64,000 bases of DNA from Flabesymbios commensalis (Eukaryota > Annelida > Polychaeta > Terebellida > Flabelligeridae): positions 27,323,073 to 27,387,072 of the forward strand of contig OZ024914.1 in assembly GCA_964017125.1 (NCBI GenBank). The letters are read 5' to 3'. Shown here piece after piece: positions 1 through 12,029 of the stretch. A model generated the notes under the pieces. The model was not told where the DNA came from. It ran no database searches and worked only from the letters and a program-made list of their open reading frames with translations. Each line of letters begins with the position of its first letter. Positions within the stretch are counted from its first letter, which is position 1. Position numbers and translations under genes: made by a program.

Positions 1-724
1 TATCTCATAGGCTTACTCATGTACGTGGTATCCTCGTCTGTCATCCCTGATTGTTCAGTAGTTGTAGCTGTTGGAATATTAAATATTTCGTGTAGACGTT
101 GTCCGCCAATTGTGGCACTTCAAGCTGTACAAAGGCCTTAGCTAAAAAAATCAACTTTTCTGATGATAGACGCGAAAAGTCATGTTGATGGTAACTACCC
201 AGTGTAGGCCTACGCAACATGGAGCATTCTCAATTTCCATGGGCCATAAGGTTAATCAGTACAAAAAAATGACATTTTTTAATCATAATGACCATGTGAG
301 TATGTGTAATGTGATACATTTTCACTATGATAAACATTTCAGATGAGTAGCTTAACAAAGATGGCGATAAATTTCAAAATGGCGCGAATCTAAGCTAAAT
401 TGCATGTGTGTTTACATGCTTGAAGAGTTACTCATACAAATCAATGGTGTATTAGAAGTAGGAGACAACTATGTTAATACTCAATGCCGTTTACAACCAT
501 CATAGCTGACTTCGAAATCAGTAAATCTTGCTCTGGCTTACTTATATATTTGTCGATCACAATATCTTCGATCCCAGCTGACAAGTATTACGTCCCCGTT
601 TTTTTAGCCCGCTAATTGATGCATTGTTTGATGATGGGCCTAATCAGGGGAAATCAATCAAGTTAATGCAAATTTAAAAACCTATCGCCAATCCTCTGAG
701 TCAAGGCCTAAATGCAACATATAT
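1..724. other. AT-rich non-coding stretch
   Basis: I see no gene, no long inverted repeat and no tandem array here. It includes one aaatttcaaaatggcgcg word at about 370, of the kind that recurs in the modular repeats farther on. Confidence 0.5.
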
Positions 725-830
725 TCCGTGACCGAGACCAGGCGTGTTGCCTCAGATCGCCAAAGCACAAATCCCGAACCCTGTGCCTGCTGGGAAGTGT
801 CATCTGATTCATCTCACCATCCTGTTCAGT
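725..830 (+). repeat. Diverged tRNA-type SINE fragment (family S1)
   Basis: The order gaccgaga, gcctcagatcgcc, gtgtcatctgattcatctcaccatcc matches the middle of the complete SINE at 21209-21516. The tRNA-like head and the 3' end are missing or too diverged to see. Confidence 0.65.
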
Positions 831-1450
831 CTGTAAGTGCACAAATAATTTTAAACATATATTATTACAATAAAACAGCGCTCTGTGCAAAAGTATTATT
901 TCAGGAGGTATGCTCCCAGACCTTTCGAGCAGGGCGCTTGCTGGCGGCGAGCGTAGGTTCAGGGCTGGAAACATAAATCGCACTCTTTTCAATTTATTTA
1001 ACTAAGCATCTCTGGGATAATCATGTTGAGTTCCGCGATAGAATGGTTCACGAAGTATTGATGCATGTCAGCCTTCACCTCGATGAAAAGGTATTGGGTT
1101 GTGGAAAAACAAAAACTCGGAAAATCAACATCTAAGATATCAACAGATGCATGCCAATTCTCACCAGGGTTTGAGACAGGGACTCAACTTAATTCTGCAG
1201 AGAGTCAGCAGCAATACGAGAAATAAGTTATAAGAATAAGTCCAATCAAATGATTAGGTCCACATATATATGTGTGGCGCTGTTCGTACACAGTGGACTA
1301 ACGTTACTCCTCTAAGTTTGATTTCCAGTAGAAGAACATGATGTGCCTCGATAAATATGATCATTCTAAGGCAGGGGAAATATGGATTCAATATCAGTCC
1401 TGCTTAAGTTGGACACAACAGCATTGTAGGCCTACAGTAGCTGTAATTTT

Positions 1451-1912
1451 AGGGGGCCACCATTCATTAAATTAGCAGGGGGGGGGAGCTGAATTTTTTT
1501 TTTAATAAATATTCTCAGGCTAAATAGTTGTGGAATAAATAATTGTCTGAAGAACATGTTGTAAAGAAATTTTGAACTTCAAACTAAATTAAAATAAATA
1601 ATTATATAAACTCCTGAGCATCATTTTAATGGCCATTAAAATAATTTTGATTGACTGACCCTTAAATGTGTGCAGCAGAGCGCACCAAAAAATCAATAGC
1701 CTACTAGGCCTAATTTGGCATCTAAATTTGTAGACAGAAAAGTTTTAAGGAAGTTAAATACATATTTGTCTCCACACACAAATGGAAAGAAATATTTTGC
1801 TTCAGGCAGAGTGTGAAAGTCTGAAAGATTGAAAGTGAAATAAATAAATTTGTCCGAATAAAATAACTCCACCCCCCCCCCCCCTCCCCTAGGAATTAAA
1901 GGGTGGCTCCTT
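1451..1912. repeat. Short palindromic DNA element with G-run ends
   Basis: The left side (ggggccaccattcattaaatt, G9, agctgaatttt) is mirrored on the right by aaaataactccacc, a long C run and ggaattaaagggtggctcc. Imperfect inverted ends of about 50 bp around an AT-rich centre suggest a MITE. The family is not assigned. Confidence 0.5.
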
Positions 1913-2369
1913 TATCGCGTGTATTTGTGATACAATATTATTATTGTCAATAATAAAGTTAAAATATGTACACTGACCGAATTAAGACACCATGACCACT
2001 TCAGGTCGCCAACTATGACTTATTTGGGACACCAGGTCCCTATTCAGTCACAACAGATTTATTTTTTACGAACGTTCATAATTTTTGCTTTTTATACCAT
2101 TTTCTATTATTTTCAAGAGAGCTGTTGATACAATTATAAAAAAATTCTATTTAAAAACATTTGTGTTGGTTGCTAATGCAGTGTGAACTGGGGATATTCG
2201 AAATTATGAAAAGTATGACTGAATAAGGGCACCTTACGTTACTAGTATTGGGTCTTCGTCGTGATTGATGGCATATATTATTTAATAGGGCCTATCCTGT
2301 AGAGCTTATGAGGTCTTTCCTCCACGCGCGACGCTGTTTGCACCACCCCCCCCCCCCCCCCGGCAATCA

Positions 2370-2605
2370 ATAAGCATCTCAACCCGAAATTCCCAATTTC
2401 TTATTTCGGACATGCATGTCCAAAATAAGAAATACGCGAATTTCGTCTCTGTATCTAGCCTGACTGGTGAATGCGCGGCACAAAAATTAAAAACTTTTGC
2501 AGTTCTAGTCTATGGACATGTTTACATCATATGGTCATATTGAGAAGCCAAAATAAAATCACCGATTTTTTGAAGATTTTAGCCTGATTGAGTCCCTTTA
2601 ATAAC
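2370..2605 (+). repeat. Dispersed repeat family A (ends ...gagtccctttaa)
   Basis: Shares with 4955-5025, 5338-5563 and 13370-13500 the phrases tctatggacatgtttacatc, gaagccaaaataaaatcacc and gcctgattgagtcccttt. It carries a 38-bp near-perfect palindrome at 2396-2433 (atttcttattt-cggacatg mirrored). It is probably a MITE whose TTAA end is common to all copies. Confidence 0.6.
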
Positions 2606-2662
2606 AGTGGAAACAGTATCGATGATATTTCAAGGACCAACGTTCAGACTACATGGATTCCT

Positions 2663-2783
2663 TCCCAACAAACACGACGCATTGACCCAATGCTGGTTTT
2701 ATGTTCGACCACCGTCTGCAACGTTGGCCCAACGTAAAACCAGCATAACTAGCATTGGGTCAGGGTGTGGTGTTTGCTGGGTT
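2663..2783. repeat. GTTGGGCCAAC-type miniature inverted element
   Basis: Ends read ccaacaaacac and gtgtttgctgggtt in inverted orientation. The inside holds mirrored copies of gacccaatgctggtttta and acgttggcccaacgt. It is the same family as the sharper copy at 61042-61128. A related piece follows at about 2940-3040. Confidence 0.55.
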
Positions 2784-3240
2784 GTCATCTGCGAGATGTG
2801 ATTTGTAGGCCTAGGCCCTATATATAATTATATATTTTCTATGCATATATAGCGGCATGTTATAATAGTCTTTGAACTTGAAAAACAACTGGCCTACTCA
2901 GATCAACTCTTCTGTTGATGGCTGCCTAATACCAGCTGTAAATCTCTCATCAAACAGACATTGACCCGATCTTGGATTAATGCTGCTGTAAGGTCACAGA
3001 CGTTGGGCAAACCTTACCTCAATTTGGGTCAACGTCGGGCCTACACATAGAGGCCTAATTCGTCATTTGAACATAACAATTAGTCTAGTGTGCGAGGTCC
3101 AGAAAACCACGTTTAATTCCATTCATGCGCGCAGCTTGGCAATCTATAATGCGTGGAATGGCAAAAGGCAGTATCTAAAATATCTTTTGTTAAAATAGGA
3201 AAAAACATTTTTTTGTTAACTTTTATTTCTGAATTTCGCA

Positions 3241-3345
3241 ACTTTAAGTTCCCGGAACTTGAAAATTGGGAACTTGAAGTTCCCGGAACTTGGGAACTTC
3301 AGAACTTAGGAACTTGGGAACTTCAGAACTTGGGAACTTGTTTAA
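3241..3345 (+). repeat. GGAACTT minisatellite
   Basis: Runs of aacttgggaacttcag and aagttcccggaactt alternate direct and inverted short units over about 100 bp. A related block lies at 9076-9150. Confidence 0.8.
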
Positions 3346-4168
3346 AGGTATCCCGCTATTGGTTAACTGGCCGACAAAATGTGCAGGTAACCTGAGTCAG
3401 CAACGTAACCTGCGTCATGAATTTCCTGGCACAGAGCGCCAGATGCCGCTGCCTGGCAAATAAAAGCGGAACTTACTGCGTTTGGACCTGAGGACTGTTT
3501 TGGCAACTTTTTGCGGCGCGGTTCAACGGAGGACTGGCAGGAGGATGCTCCACTGACCGGGAAATCAGGTAAAAAAAAATTTAAGAACACAAATTACATT
3601 ATGTGATATAATTATATAAGAGGTATAGATCTGAAAGCGAGTTTATTGTGCTTTATCCGAACCTGATCCCTCACAACTTTGGAAAAATAGACAAGACTGG
3701 CTGATGAGCAATAACAGAGGCCATCGCTGGTCATTGAAGTGAGGGATGATGCAGGTCACTTGGATGACGCAGGTTACAACAAATTAATCACAGGCATTGT
3801 TGTGGCTGGTTAAAGCGACACAATCATGCTAAAATAATCAGAAAATCTGTATTTTTAGTTAGGCTTCTTAATAAAGTTTAAAAAGGCCCATACCCAGGCA
3901 AACATCATGTTTTTGTTTTAGCTCTGTTATATCTTTTTGATTGTTTGAATGAGTATAGGCAACATTCCGATAGATTACAACTTTAGAAACATCCGTTGGC
4001 AACGTAATCAGGTTTCGAAAAGACAATAATGACAAACTGTTGGTCATTACATTTTTGTCTTTTAGATCCACCCCTTTTTGAATGGGGTTGTCATGCTTGA
4101 CAGGAAACTGACATCGAGGCAATGATTTGATTATTCCTTCTAAAAAAATTTTATAATTTACTAGCCGT
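3346..4168. other. Unassigned non-coding stretch
   Basis: I see no gene or clear element. Short open frames on either strand lack any recognisable similarity or splice context. Confidence 0.4.
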
Positions 4169-4181
4169 AATCTATGACAAA

Positions 4182-4430
4182 TGAAATGAATCGGGCTTTA
4201 GGCCACCTTTGTGCACATATAGGCTAAACTGGGATTTGAAATTCGAGCCCTTGCGGTCTGAGGCCGAGCACGCTATCTCTCGGTCACGGAGGCTCCCCAC
4301 AATACTGACTTTTACACGTGGAAGGCGAAGGAACATTTTTGTTTCTTTCAAACAGCCGAGACCGGGAACCGAACCCCGAACTCAAGCGTGAAAGGCATCG
4401 ATGCTAACCACTACCCTAGGACCCCCGCCC
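4182..4430 (-). repeat. tRNA-derived SINE (family S1) with 13-bp target duplications
   Basis: Read on the minus strand it has the tRNA-like head (gtagtggttagca box A, ggttcggttcccggtctcgg box B region), then the family body and tail. It is flanked by AATCTATGACAAA at 4169-4181 and 4431-4443. Compared with the copy at 21209 it lacks about 60 bp of the body, between aaactggg and tcgaaattcgag. Confidence 0.9.
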
Positions 4431-4954
4431 AATCTATGACAAAAAGTTCTTAACTCGTATTAGGATAAGTATGTAAGGTCTCAGATGTATCACATCGTCA
4501 AAGACATTGCTAGTTTAATTACAATGTCATCGGAAAATCACCGCTTAACGGCGCCCTCCCAACGGGTCTCACATTTCAAAACACAAAGGTTCAACACACC
4601 TAAACTCGGCCAATTGACATGTTTTATATCTTTGCGGGACATCATGAACATCGCCAAAATACACAGGTAATATTCATGGGATGTTCGTGGCTGGTGTAGT
4701 GACAGAAAGGAAGGGATTTTCCTCAGTGTTGATCCTTTCAAAGAAAAAACAAGTCAACATCGGACCCTTCATCTAGACCCTCAGCGGCTTGGTCAAACCC
4801 AATATAATTAAAAGGATGGTTGTTAGAAGTTGCATGAACATTCTGAAATACACACTTAGGCCCTACAGGGGTCATATTTCTTTCAAATGGAGGGTGGAGA
4901 AAGATAATATAGATTTACGATGATATAAGCACAATTTTAAACTTCGAAACTTTT

Positions 4955-5025
4955 TAAGTCATATTGAGAAACCAAAATAAAATCACCGATTTTTTGAAGA
5001 TTTTAGCCTGATTGAGTCCCTTTAA
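4955..5025 (+). repeat. Family A end fragment
   Basis: Matches the last ~70 bp of the 2370-2605 copy and ends at TTAA, where the next element begins. Confidence 0.65.
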
Positions 5026-5337
5026 CTCTTCCTTTACCAATTTCGCATTTATGCGAAAACTACCTTCCTTTACCAAATTCGCATTTACACGAAATCCACA
5101 TGTGTACATACATTAATTGCAATGGAGATATTTCATTGCATGCGTGGCTGAAAATCGCCAACCAGAATGGTCAGTTACATGGACGCAATGTTCTCTTGCA
5201 TTTTTAATTTGTGCGATGTGCTCATGCGCATAGCTATAACCTGTATTGTGTCCAGGGGCTACCCCAGGGGTCCTCCCTAAAAAAAGAAGTCGGTTTCTGG
5301 GGGTAGTTTTATCAGGGGGAAGTCGGTAAAGGAAGGG
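5026..5337. mobile_element. piggyBac-like MITE
   Basis: Inverted ends ctcttcctttacc and ggtaaaggaaggg are flanked on both sides by TTAA (5022-5025, 5338-5341), the piggyBac target duplication. It is 312 bp with no coding capacity. It lies between two family A pieces. Confidence 0.65.
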
Positions 5338-5563
5338 TTAAGAGAGATATAAAGACGAAATTCACAATTTCTTATTTTGGACATGCTGACATGCATGAAA
5401 TCGGGAATTTTGTCTTTATATCTCTTTTAACGGGTAAATGCGTAGCACAAAAATTAAAAAACTTACGCAGTTTCAGTCTATGGACATGTTTACATCATAT
5501 TGTCATATTAAGAAGCCAAAATAAAGATATTGATTTTTAGCCTGATTGTGTCCCTTTAATATC
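5338..5563 (+). repeat. Family A copy with a hairpin start
   Basis: Begins with a 26-nt inverted pair (ttaagagagatataaagacg mirrored by gtctttatatctcttttaa, ending at 5430). It then follows the common family A body to cctgattgtgtccctttaa. Confidence 0.6.
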
Positions 5564-5615
5564 AGTATGGATGACTGTACTCTACTACCTTAGGCCAGAA
5601 CTAAGCTAATACCAG

Positions 5616-5864
5616 TAGTGCATGTTTTTAGTTTATTTCTCAGTCAATTATCAACCGATTTTCATGAAATTTACAAACATCCGTGACAATTTCCTAAAAT
5701 TATATGCACTTAAAAGCTAGACCATTTGACATGTAGTAAATTGAAATTAGAATCTCCCTCTATAAACCCAATTTGTACCGATGTTTAACTTGAAAAATAC
5801 CTGAGAAAAATGACAAGGAAATCGGTTGAGAATTAAAAGAGAAATCGACAAAAAACATGCACTA
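5616..5864. mobile_element. MITE with ~45-bp inverted ends
   Basis: tagtgcatgtttttagttta at the left and the inverted counterpart ending gcacta at 5864 form ~45-bp imperfect arms, each reaching aaccgattt. A relative with longer arms lies at 9355-9657. Both share gacatgtaataaattt-like internal words. Confidence 0.7.
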
Positions 5865-6855
5865 CACATTTTCCGAAATAATTGTGGACCAGCGTATAGT
5901 CAAATTTAAAGTCCAATCTTCTGCTCTGGCAGAGTGGGAGTCAGTTAAGGAGTGCTGGCTGTATGTCAGGACAGGACAGTCAAACATGAACTGATGAAGG
6001 CTGTTTAGTAATTCAAAGACAGACAATTGTGGGTTTTTGTTTTTTTAATTGCAGGCAGGACCAGGCCGAAAGGCAAAACAGTTACCACGGCTGAGGCCTC
6101 ACAGGCCTACAGAAACAGACAAACAGAAACAGAAACAGACAAAATGCACGGGGTGCAGACATGCCCAGAGACCGAAAGCCAGATATGATCATAACTTTTA
6201 TGTTATTAGACGATGTCAAGAGTCATTTAGGTGGGGGGGGGGGGGGTGTAAACCCATCATCAAAATCTCAGACCCGCCACCCCTATAGGTAAAAAAATTA
6301 CGAAATCCCCCACTTTTGTGGGTCCAAAATTTCCAAGACTCTGGCTCTTAGCTGGGCTTCAGGTTTGCAAGCTAACTGACTTTACTGCAGGGATTGCGAA
6401 ACAGTTGACCCCGCGAATGTGTATTGACAGGACAGCCAATGTAAAATCTGCCAATGTTGGTTCAATGTTGGGCCAGCATCGCAGACGTTGGGCTAACATT
6501 AAAACAGCAATGTTTCGTTCTCACTGAAAATTGATCATGGAATGCACTGAATAATGATCACAGGCACACTGTGCACCACTTTAAGAGTAAAACATATTGC
6601 ACCAAAAAATTCAAAGTAAGGTGTTAAAGTGTTGTGTACTGAACTAAAAAAACTTTGCAGCCCTCCACTGCACAGTCCAGACATGTTAATTGTTCAAGTA
6701 TTCAATATTTTACTGTTCAGCACTGTTTTATACACAATCTCTCCATGTTTATCTTTTTAATGATGCAGGTCAGACTGTGTAACCTGCATCATCGTGTTTC
6801 ATCAATGTCAGTAAGATAAACAGGTACATGCTATCCTGAGAGGTTGAACTGCTAA
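5865..6855. other. Non-coding; one GTTGGGCCAAC-type piece
   Basis: Contains a G-run at about 6232 and, at about 6430-6525, a piece with caatgttgggccagc and cagacgttgggctaac of the 61042 family. No gene is visible. Confidence 0.45.
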
Positions 6856-7076
6856 CCCTTTGCCTGCTAATCACGACAATAGTTGTTTTTAATCCGTTTT
6901 ATTAACCACTGTTATTTAGAATACAATTACAATTTAAACATCAAGATCTGCTAATTTTTAGTAGCAAAATAAACTAATATGAGTAATTTTCAACCACTTG
7001 AGGTTGTGGATTACAGTTGCGATACACTACTTCAAGTGGTTGAAAATTTAAATAAATTTACTTAGCAGGATAAGGG
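6856..7076. mobile_element. piggyBac-like MITE
   Basis: Ends CCCTTTGCCTGCTAA and TTAGCAGGATAAGGG are inverted and flanked by CTAA/TTAA. CCCTTTG is a typical piggyBac end. The inside carries a 15-bp perfect stem, ttttcaaccacttga with its inverse at about 7033-7047. Confidence 0.7.
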
Positions 7077-7528
7077 TTAAAGTACATTTCCCTTCCATTA
7101 TCAGATTAGTGTGCAGCCTCACAGACTCACTCATTGGGATTTACATGTTGGAGATTAAGTATTAATGTGAGTTTCACCCAAACAAAAACTGTTTATGATG
7201 CACATTTATAAATACTGTATATTGTCAAAAAATCAGGCTTAGTCTCTTTTAAATTCAATTTGACCTTGACCTTTACCCCAACGACTCAAATATGACCACA
7301 ATCAATAAAATAGTGCCAGAAATGGACTTGACATGCCAAAAACCCTTAGAAACCATATGTCACACATGAAATTCAAAGAAACAGTTAAAAAGTTATATGT
7401 AAGAGTTAATCATGGCGGCCATTTTGGATTTTACGTTGAAAATATATGTTCCACTCAATACAATTTGGTATATTTTTAAAATATTACTCCCAGACGACTT
7501 AGAAATCAGATAAAAAAGGTTTTATAAC

Positions 7529-8880
7529 TGGGTAAAACCAAAAATTGGGGTAATTTTGTAGCATCAAAAATGGCAGTGAGGTGACCATCAAAGAAGAGGA
7601 AAACTACTTGATGGGTTTGGTGCACTGATCCCAATAGAGCATAAAAAAGTCACTGGCTGCGCTAGAAATTTTTTTTTCGCTTTAAAAACGTCATTTTAAA
7701 AAAGTTGCAAAATCCACTTACTACTCCGTTACAAAATCCAAACCATTTCAAAAATGATGTTACTTTGTTTAGATTCACATCACACTTTTAAACGTGATAT
7801 CCTTATTGAAGCATAATACTAAACAATTATACCTCAAAACTGCTAAAAATTTAAGAAAATTTGACGGAATAAACAAAAATCCTTATTTCAACTCCGTTAC
7901 CAAGCCAAAAAATACTCAACTCCGTTACCAAATGTTTAGCTCCACATAAATATAAACTGTATATTTTCTTATCATAACATCGATCATAAATGGGTGCTCT
8001 ATTTATATGGGGACAACGAGCCATGTTTTAAAAGACTATATTATCAATCATTATGACTGTAAAATCCATAAAATTTGACAATTCACTACTCCGCTCCCTT
8101 TTCTTGGTAACGGAGTAGAGTGGAACGGAGTAGTAAAATTAAAAGTATTCTTGGGATTAATGAAAATATAAGGACAATAATTCAAAGATATATCATACAG
8201 GTGGAAATAGTCCCCATAGCAGCTGTTCTGGGCATGCAAGCATAAAACAAAATTCGTTTTTATACCCACAAGGCTAGGAGCGGAGTAGTAAAAACAAAAG
8301 CATATTTTCTAACTTTTCGGTAATACCTGTTCCGAATAAACTTGTCACTCAACAATATTAATTCTTTCAAGGCGAAAAACTCATATAAGGCCTTTCAGTG
8401 TGTCAAACTACACTTGATATAATTTTAGTTCATGATTATTCACTTGATGGGGCATGCTACAATGATGGTAACGGAGTAGAGTGCAAATGTGGGGACATGT
8501 ATATTCATCAATATTATATATATCAATATCAATTTTAAGTCGAATTTTGATCATTGATTAGTTTAAGTGCACAATGTCTAGCCATGAAATGTAATTGTTA
8601 GAATTATATTGTGAATTTGTAGCCTACAATGGAGTTTCAAATAGTGGAATTTTCTCTGGGGACATGCCATTTTTCACGTTTCCATGACATAGAGCTCTTA
8701 TAAAACCATATATATATATATATTTTTACTAATAATTTAAACATTTTTAAGTAGTAATGCTTAAACGTGAAGTTGCACCATTTATTTTTAATATTATTAT
8801 ATTTAAATCAAAATGCGGACCTTTTAAGTCCTGGGGACACTAATTTTATGTAAAGTTACCCCAATTTTTGGTTTTACCCA
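7529..8880. mobile_element. 1.35-kb element with perfect 25-bp inverted ends
   Basis: TGGGTAAAACCAAAAATTGG (continuing GGTAA) at 7529-7553 is exactly inverted at 8856-8880. The inside has actccgttacc words in direct orientation on the left (7722-7925) and inverted on the right (8105-8475), so the whole looks like a foldback. No coding frame. A diverged tandem-type module (cagaaatggacttgac, catggcggccatttt) lies just outside at 7260-7440. Confidence 0.65.
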
Positions 8881-9075
8881 ACTATTGCAATTTGTGTCGG
8901 GTGACCCCATCATTTGTCACAGGTTGCCCGGACTATAAGTAGTAAATCAACGAACACGAGATATTTAGGACCAACCATAGGTAAATCTATATTTCTCAGG
9001 ATTATCTATGGCCGTATGGGTCCAACTCATTGATGCAGGCGGTGCCCTATCGAGGGGACACCCGAGAGTGAGTTC

Positions 9076-9150
9076 CCAAGTTCCCGGAACTTCAAGTTCC
9101 CGAAACTTCAAGTTCCCAAGTTCACGGAACTTCAAGTTCCTAAATTTCTT
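9076..9150 (+). repeat. GGAACTT minisatellite, second block
   Basis: Repeats of caagttcccggaacttcaag, the same word family as 3241-3345. Confidence 0.75.
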
Positions 9151-9354
9151 GTTTTTAAAATTTAAGTAAAAATTACTAGAACGTTGAGTTATTTCCGAGA
9201 TTAAATCTCATCCTTAGGCTAGACTATTTCTCGTTTAATATTAACTGGTAAACGCTCAACACAAAATTTACGTCATTCTATGGACATGTTGACATATTAT
9301 AATTATAGGCCTATAGTCTACCCGCCGTCAGATTAACTTGTAGACTGTCGCATG

Positions 9355-9657
9355 TTTTTCGCCAATTTTGCAAGGACTATTTTTGGTTCACGCGGCGACT
9401 AACGTTACCGTGAAATTTTCATCAAAAAATATTATATAGTTCAAAAGTTAGATCGTTTGACATGTAATAAATTTGTAATTAGGCCTACGACGTCCCTCTT
9501 ATAAACATATTGAACTGGTTCAATTAAAGTTTATTTCTAGCGCTGAATTGCATTACATTTTTAGCCTAACTTTTCAGCTATACAATATTTCCCGATGAAA
9601 ATGTCGTCGCCGCGTGACCCGAGAATAGTCCTTCCAAAATTTCATGAAAATCGGTTG
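9355..9657. mobile_element. Palindromic MITE with ~95-bp arms
   Basis: caaggactatttttggttca and cgcggcgac on the left are mirrored by gtcgccgcgtgacccgag and aatagtccttcc on the right. The arms are at about 9357-9455 and 9567-9655. It is related to 5616-5864. Confidence 0.6.
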
Positions 9658-11094
9658 ATAGGCGAATAGTATTAGACCTGTAAACAGGCTGAAGGGGAAA
9701 AAAATATGCCCAAGCTGAATTTTTCAGGATACCTTCCAAATACCATTAGAAACAACATACTAAAACTCCCCGTGATTCCCGCTGGAGCCTTTTCCATTAT
9801 TCAAGATGGCGTCCAAGATGGCCGCCAAAATGTTGAAACCGCTATATCTCGGCTTGTAATCAACATAACTTGATGATTTAAATGTCTACATGTGCATTTA
9901 TTGCCATAAGGATTCAATTGAAACAGGTTCTGAGTCACTAAACAGTCACGCCTATAATGTATTTGCAATTTAAGGTATATAAATAAGCAATATAGCAAGA
10001 TTTTGATACGTATGACATTTTAAATACCGTACTATGTCAATCATTACATATCCTAAATTGAAAATAAATGATAAATGTGACTATTTCGTGACTCAAAGCC
10101 TTGTAATCCTTTTGTAAAAAAGAACATTTTGATATAAACATCATGAAATTGTGTTGATTACAAGCGAAGATACTAGGTCGTCGATTTATGCAAACATCCA
10201 CTCGAACACCCCGACAAATTATAGGCCTACCAAAGATATTTTCCAGAGGTTTTTTCACTGATGAGATGTATTTAAAAGCAGGAGAAAGTCTTTCAAAATC
10301 TCACTAGCAGAAAAATGTCAAATTCAAGATGGCCGCCAATGACTCTAGAAGAAGGAAATCGCTATGACTAATTAGTGTATATCTACTGTTTAAGTTTCAA
10401 TGTCAGTGCAGGCACTGATGTTGGCTGTGGTAGCCTTAAACAACCGGCAATATAGTTACCTTCAGCTATTGTCACTCTGGGGACTATCCGACCAGATTCA
10501 ATTGTATGGACAGGCCTAGGGTAAATCCCCCAGACATGCCCAGAACCCCTATGTTATCGGGCGAGTGAAGGAAAACGATCTCAACAACCGACCGTGCCCT
10601 ATCACCCCAAACCCACATCATATTAATCTGTACATCATTCATCTCATCAATGGTCTGTACTGTTTTTTATCTCATTACAGTGTCACATAAATGACCATTA
10701 GTGCCAAAACGTGACGTGAAGCAATAATTTACTGGGAATTATACCATTAAAAAGGAGTGAATACATGTACATTGTGTTTACATCATTCAATTTTTTCAGT
10801 TCTTCTATCAAGCTAAAATAACATGTATTTATGTTTTTCCACCCCCTGACATAAAAAGGAACCTTATATACTATGCTCCTGGTGTCCCCCCCCCCCCACC
10901 AGCCCTCTCAATTTCCGGGAAGGGTGAAAAACATTAATGCAATAAATTGGACCCATAATCATGATAATAGCTCGTATAGGTGTGGTTTTGACTGCATAAT
11001 GTAATTCTACTAGGTTTTTAAGGATTAAGCATGCTCAAGGTGAAAAGATCAACTTAACATTGTGAAAATGTAATTTTGATAAGGAATTATAAGG

Positions 11095-11810
11095 AATTAC
11101 AAGGCATTACAAGGGCAGGAGGCAATAGAGAGGCGCTAAAAGGCGACGAAGAGGCATTGAAGGACAAAGTAAAGGCGTTGAAGGACGACAATGAGGCGTC
11201 AAGGTGCGACTGGGTGTGTTAAAAGGTGGTATGGAAGGCAGTACAGGGCGACGAGGAAGCGTTAAGTGACAATGGGAAAGCGTTAAAGAGCAATGGGGAA
11301 GCGTTGAAGTGCAGTGGGTAGGCATTTAAGGACGACGAAAAAGCGTTAAGGAGCGCAGAAGAGGCGTTAAAAGGCAATGGGAGGGCATAAAAGGGAAAGT
11401 AAGATGCGTTCAAGTGTGACGGGATGCGGTAAAAGGCAACGAGAAGGCATTAAAGAGCAACGAAAAAGCGTCAAAGGGCATCACAGAGGCATTAAAGCAT
11501 GATCGAGAAGCAATAAAGGGAGACAGGGAGAAGTTAAAGGGCAATGGGGAGGCGTTAAAGAACGACGAGGCAGTGCTAAAGCGCGACGAGGCATTAAAAG
11601 GCGACAGAAAGGTGTTAATATGGTAATGCTATTGCCAAAAATGCGATGGAGGGGAAACAAAAGGGGATGAGTAAGTGTTAAAGGGTGACGGATAGGCGTT
11701 AAATGGCGATTGGAATGTGTTGATGGGCGATTGGTGGGAGTTAGAGAGCATCTGACGCGGTAAAGGGTAACGGAAAAACGATAAAAAACGGTGGGGAGGC
11801 GTTGAAAAAC
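11095..11810 (+). repeat. ~22-bp minisatellite, core GGCGTTAAAGGGCGACGA
   Basis: About 30 degenerate units of roughly 21-25 bp, each with ggcgttaaa/ggcattgaa and gcgac/gcaat. Open frames in this block are repeat translations, not genes. Confidence 0.85.
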
Positions 11811-11877
11811 ACTTTATTCAGTCAAAAATAGGCTAGCTAAATAACCTTATGCCCATGATTATGAAAAATCACATGCA

Positions 11878-11995
11878 ATGAATGGGGTTTTAGGCCATCT
11901 GTGTGCACATACAGGCTAAGCTGGGCCAGGAGAACCTCCCGAGGATGGCGAGATGAATGAGATGACACTGCCCTCCAGACACAGGATTCGAAATA
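11878..11995 (-). repeat. SINE family S1 fragment (3' part)
   Basis: gtgtgcacatacaggctaag and gagatgaatgagatgacact match the 3' half of the family. The head is missing. Confidence 0.75.
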
Positions 11996-12029
11996 TGACA
12001 TTTAACTATCAAAATTGTACTACAAGAAA

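Noticed and set aside
11107-11413. Open frames of 64-72 aa on the minus strand
   Set aside because: They are translations of the 22-bp minisatellite; the repeated peptides follow the DNA period.
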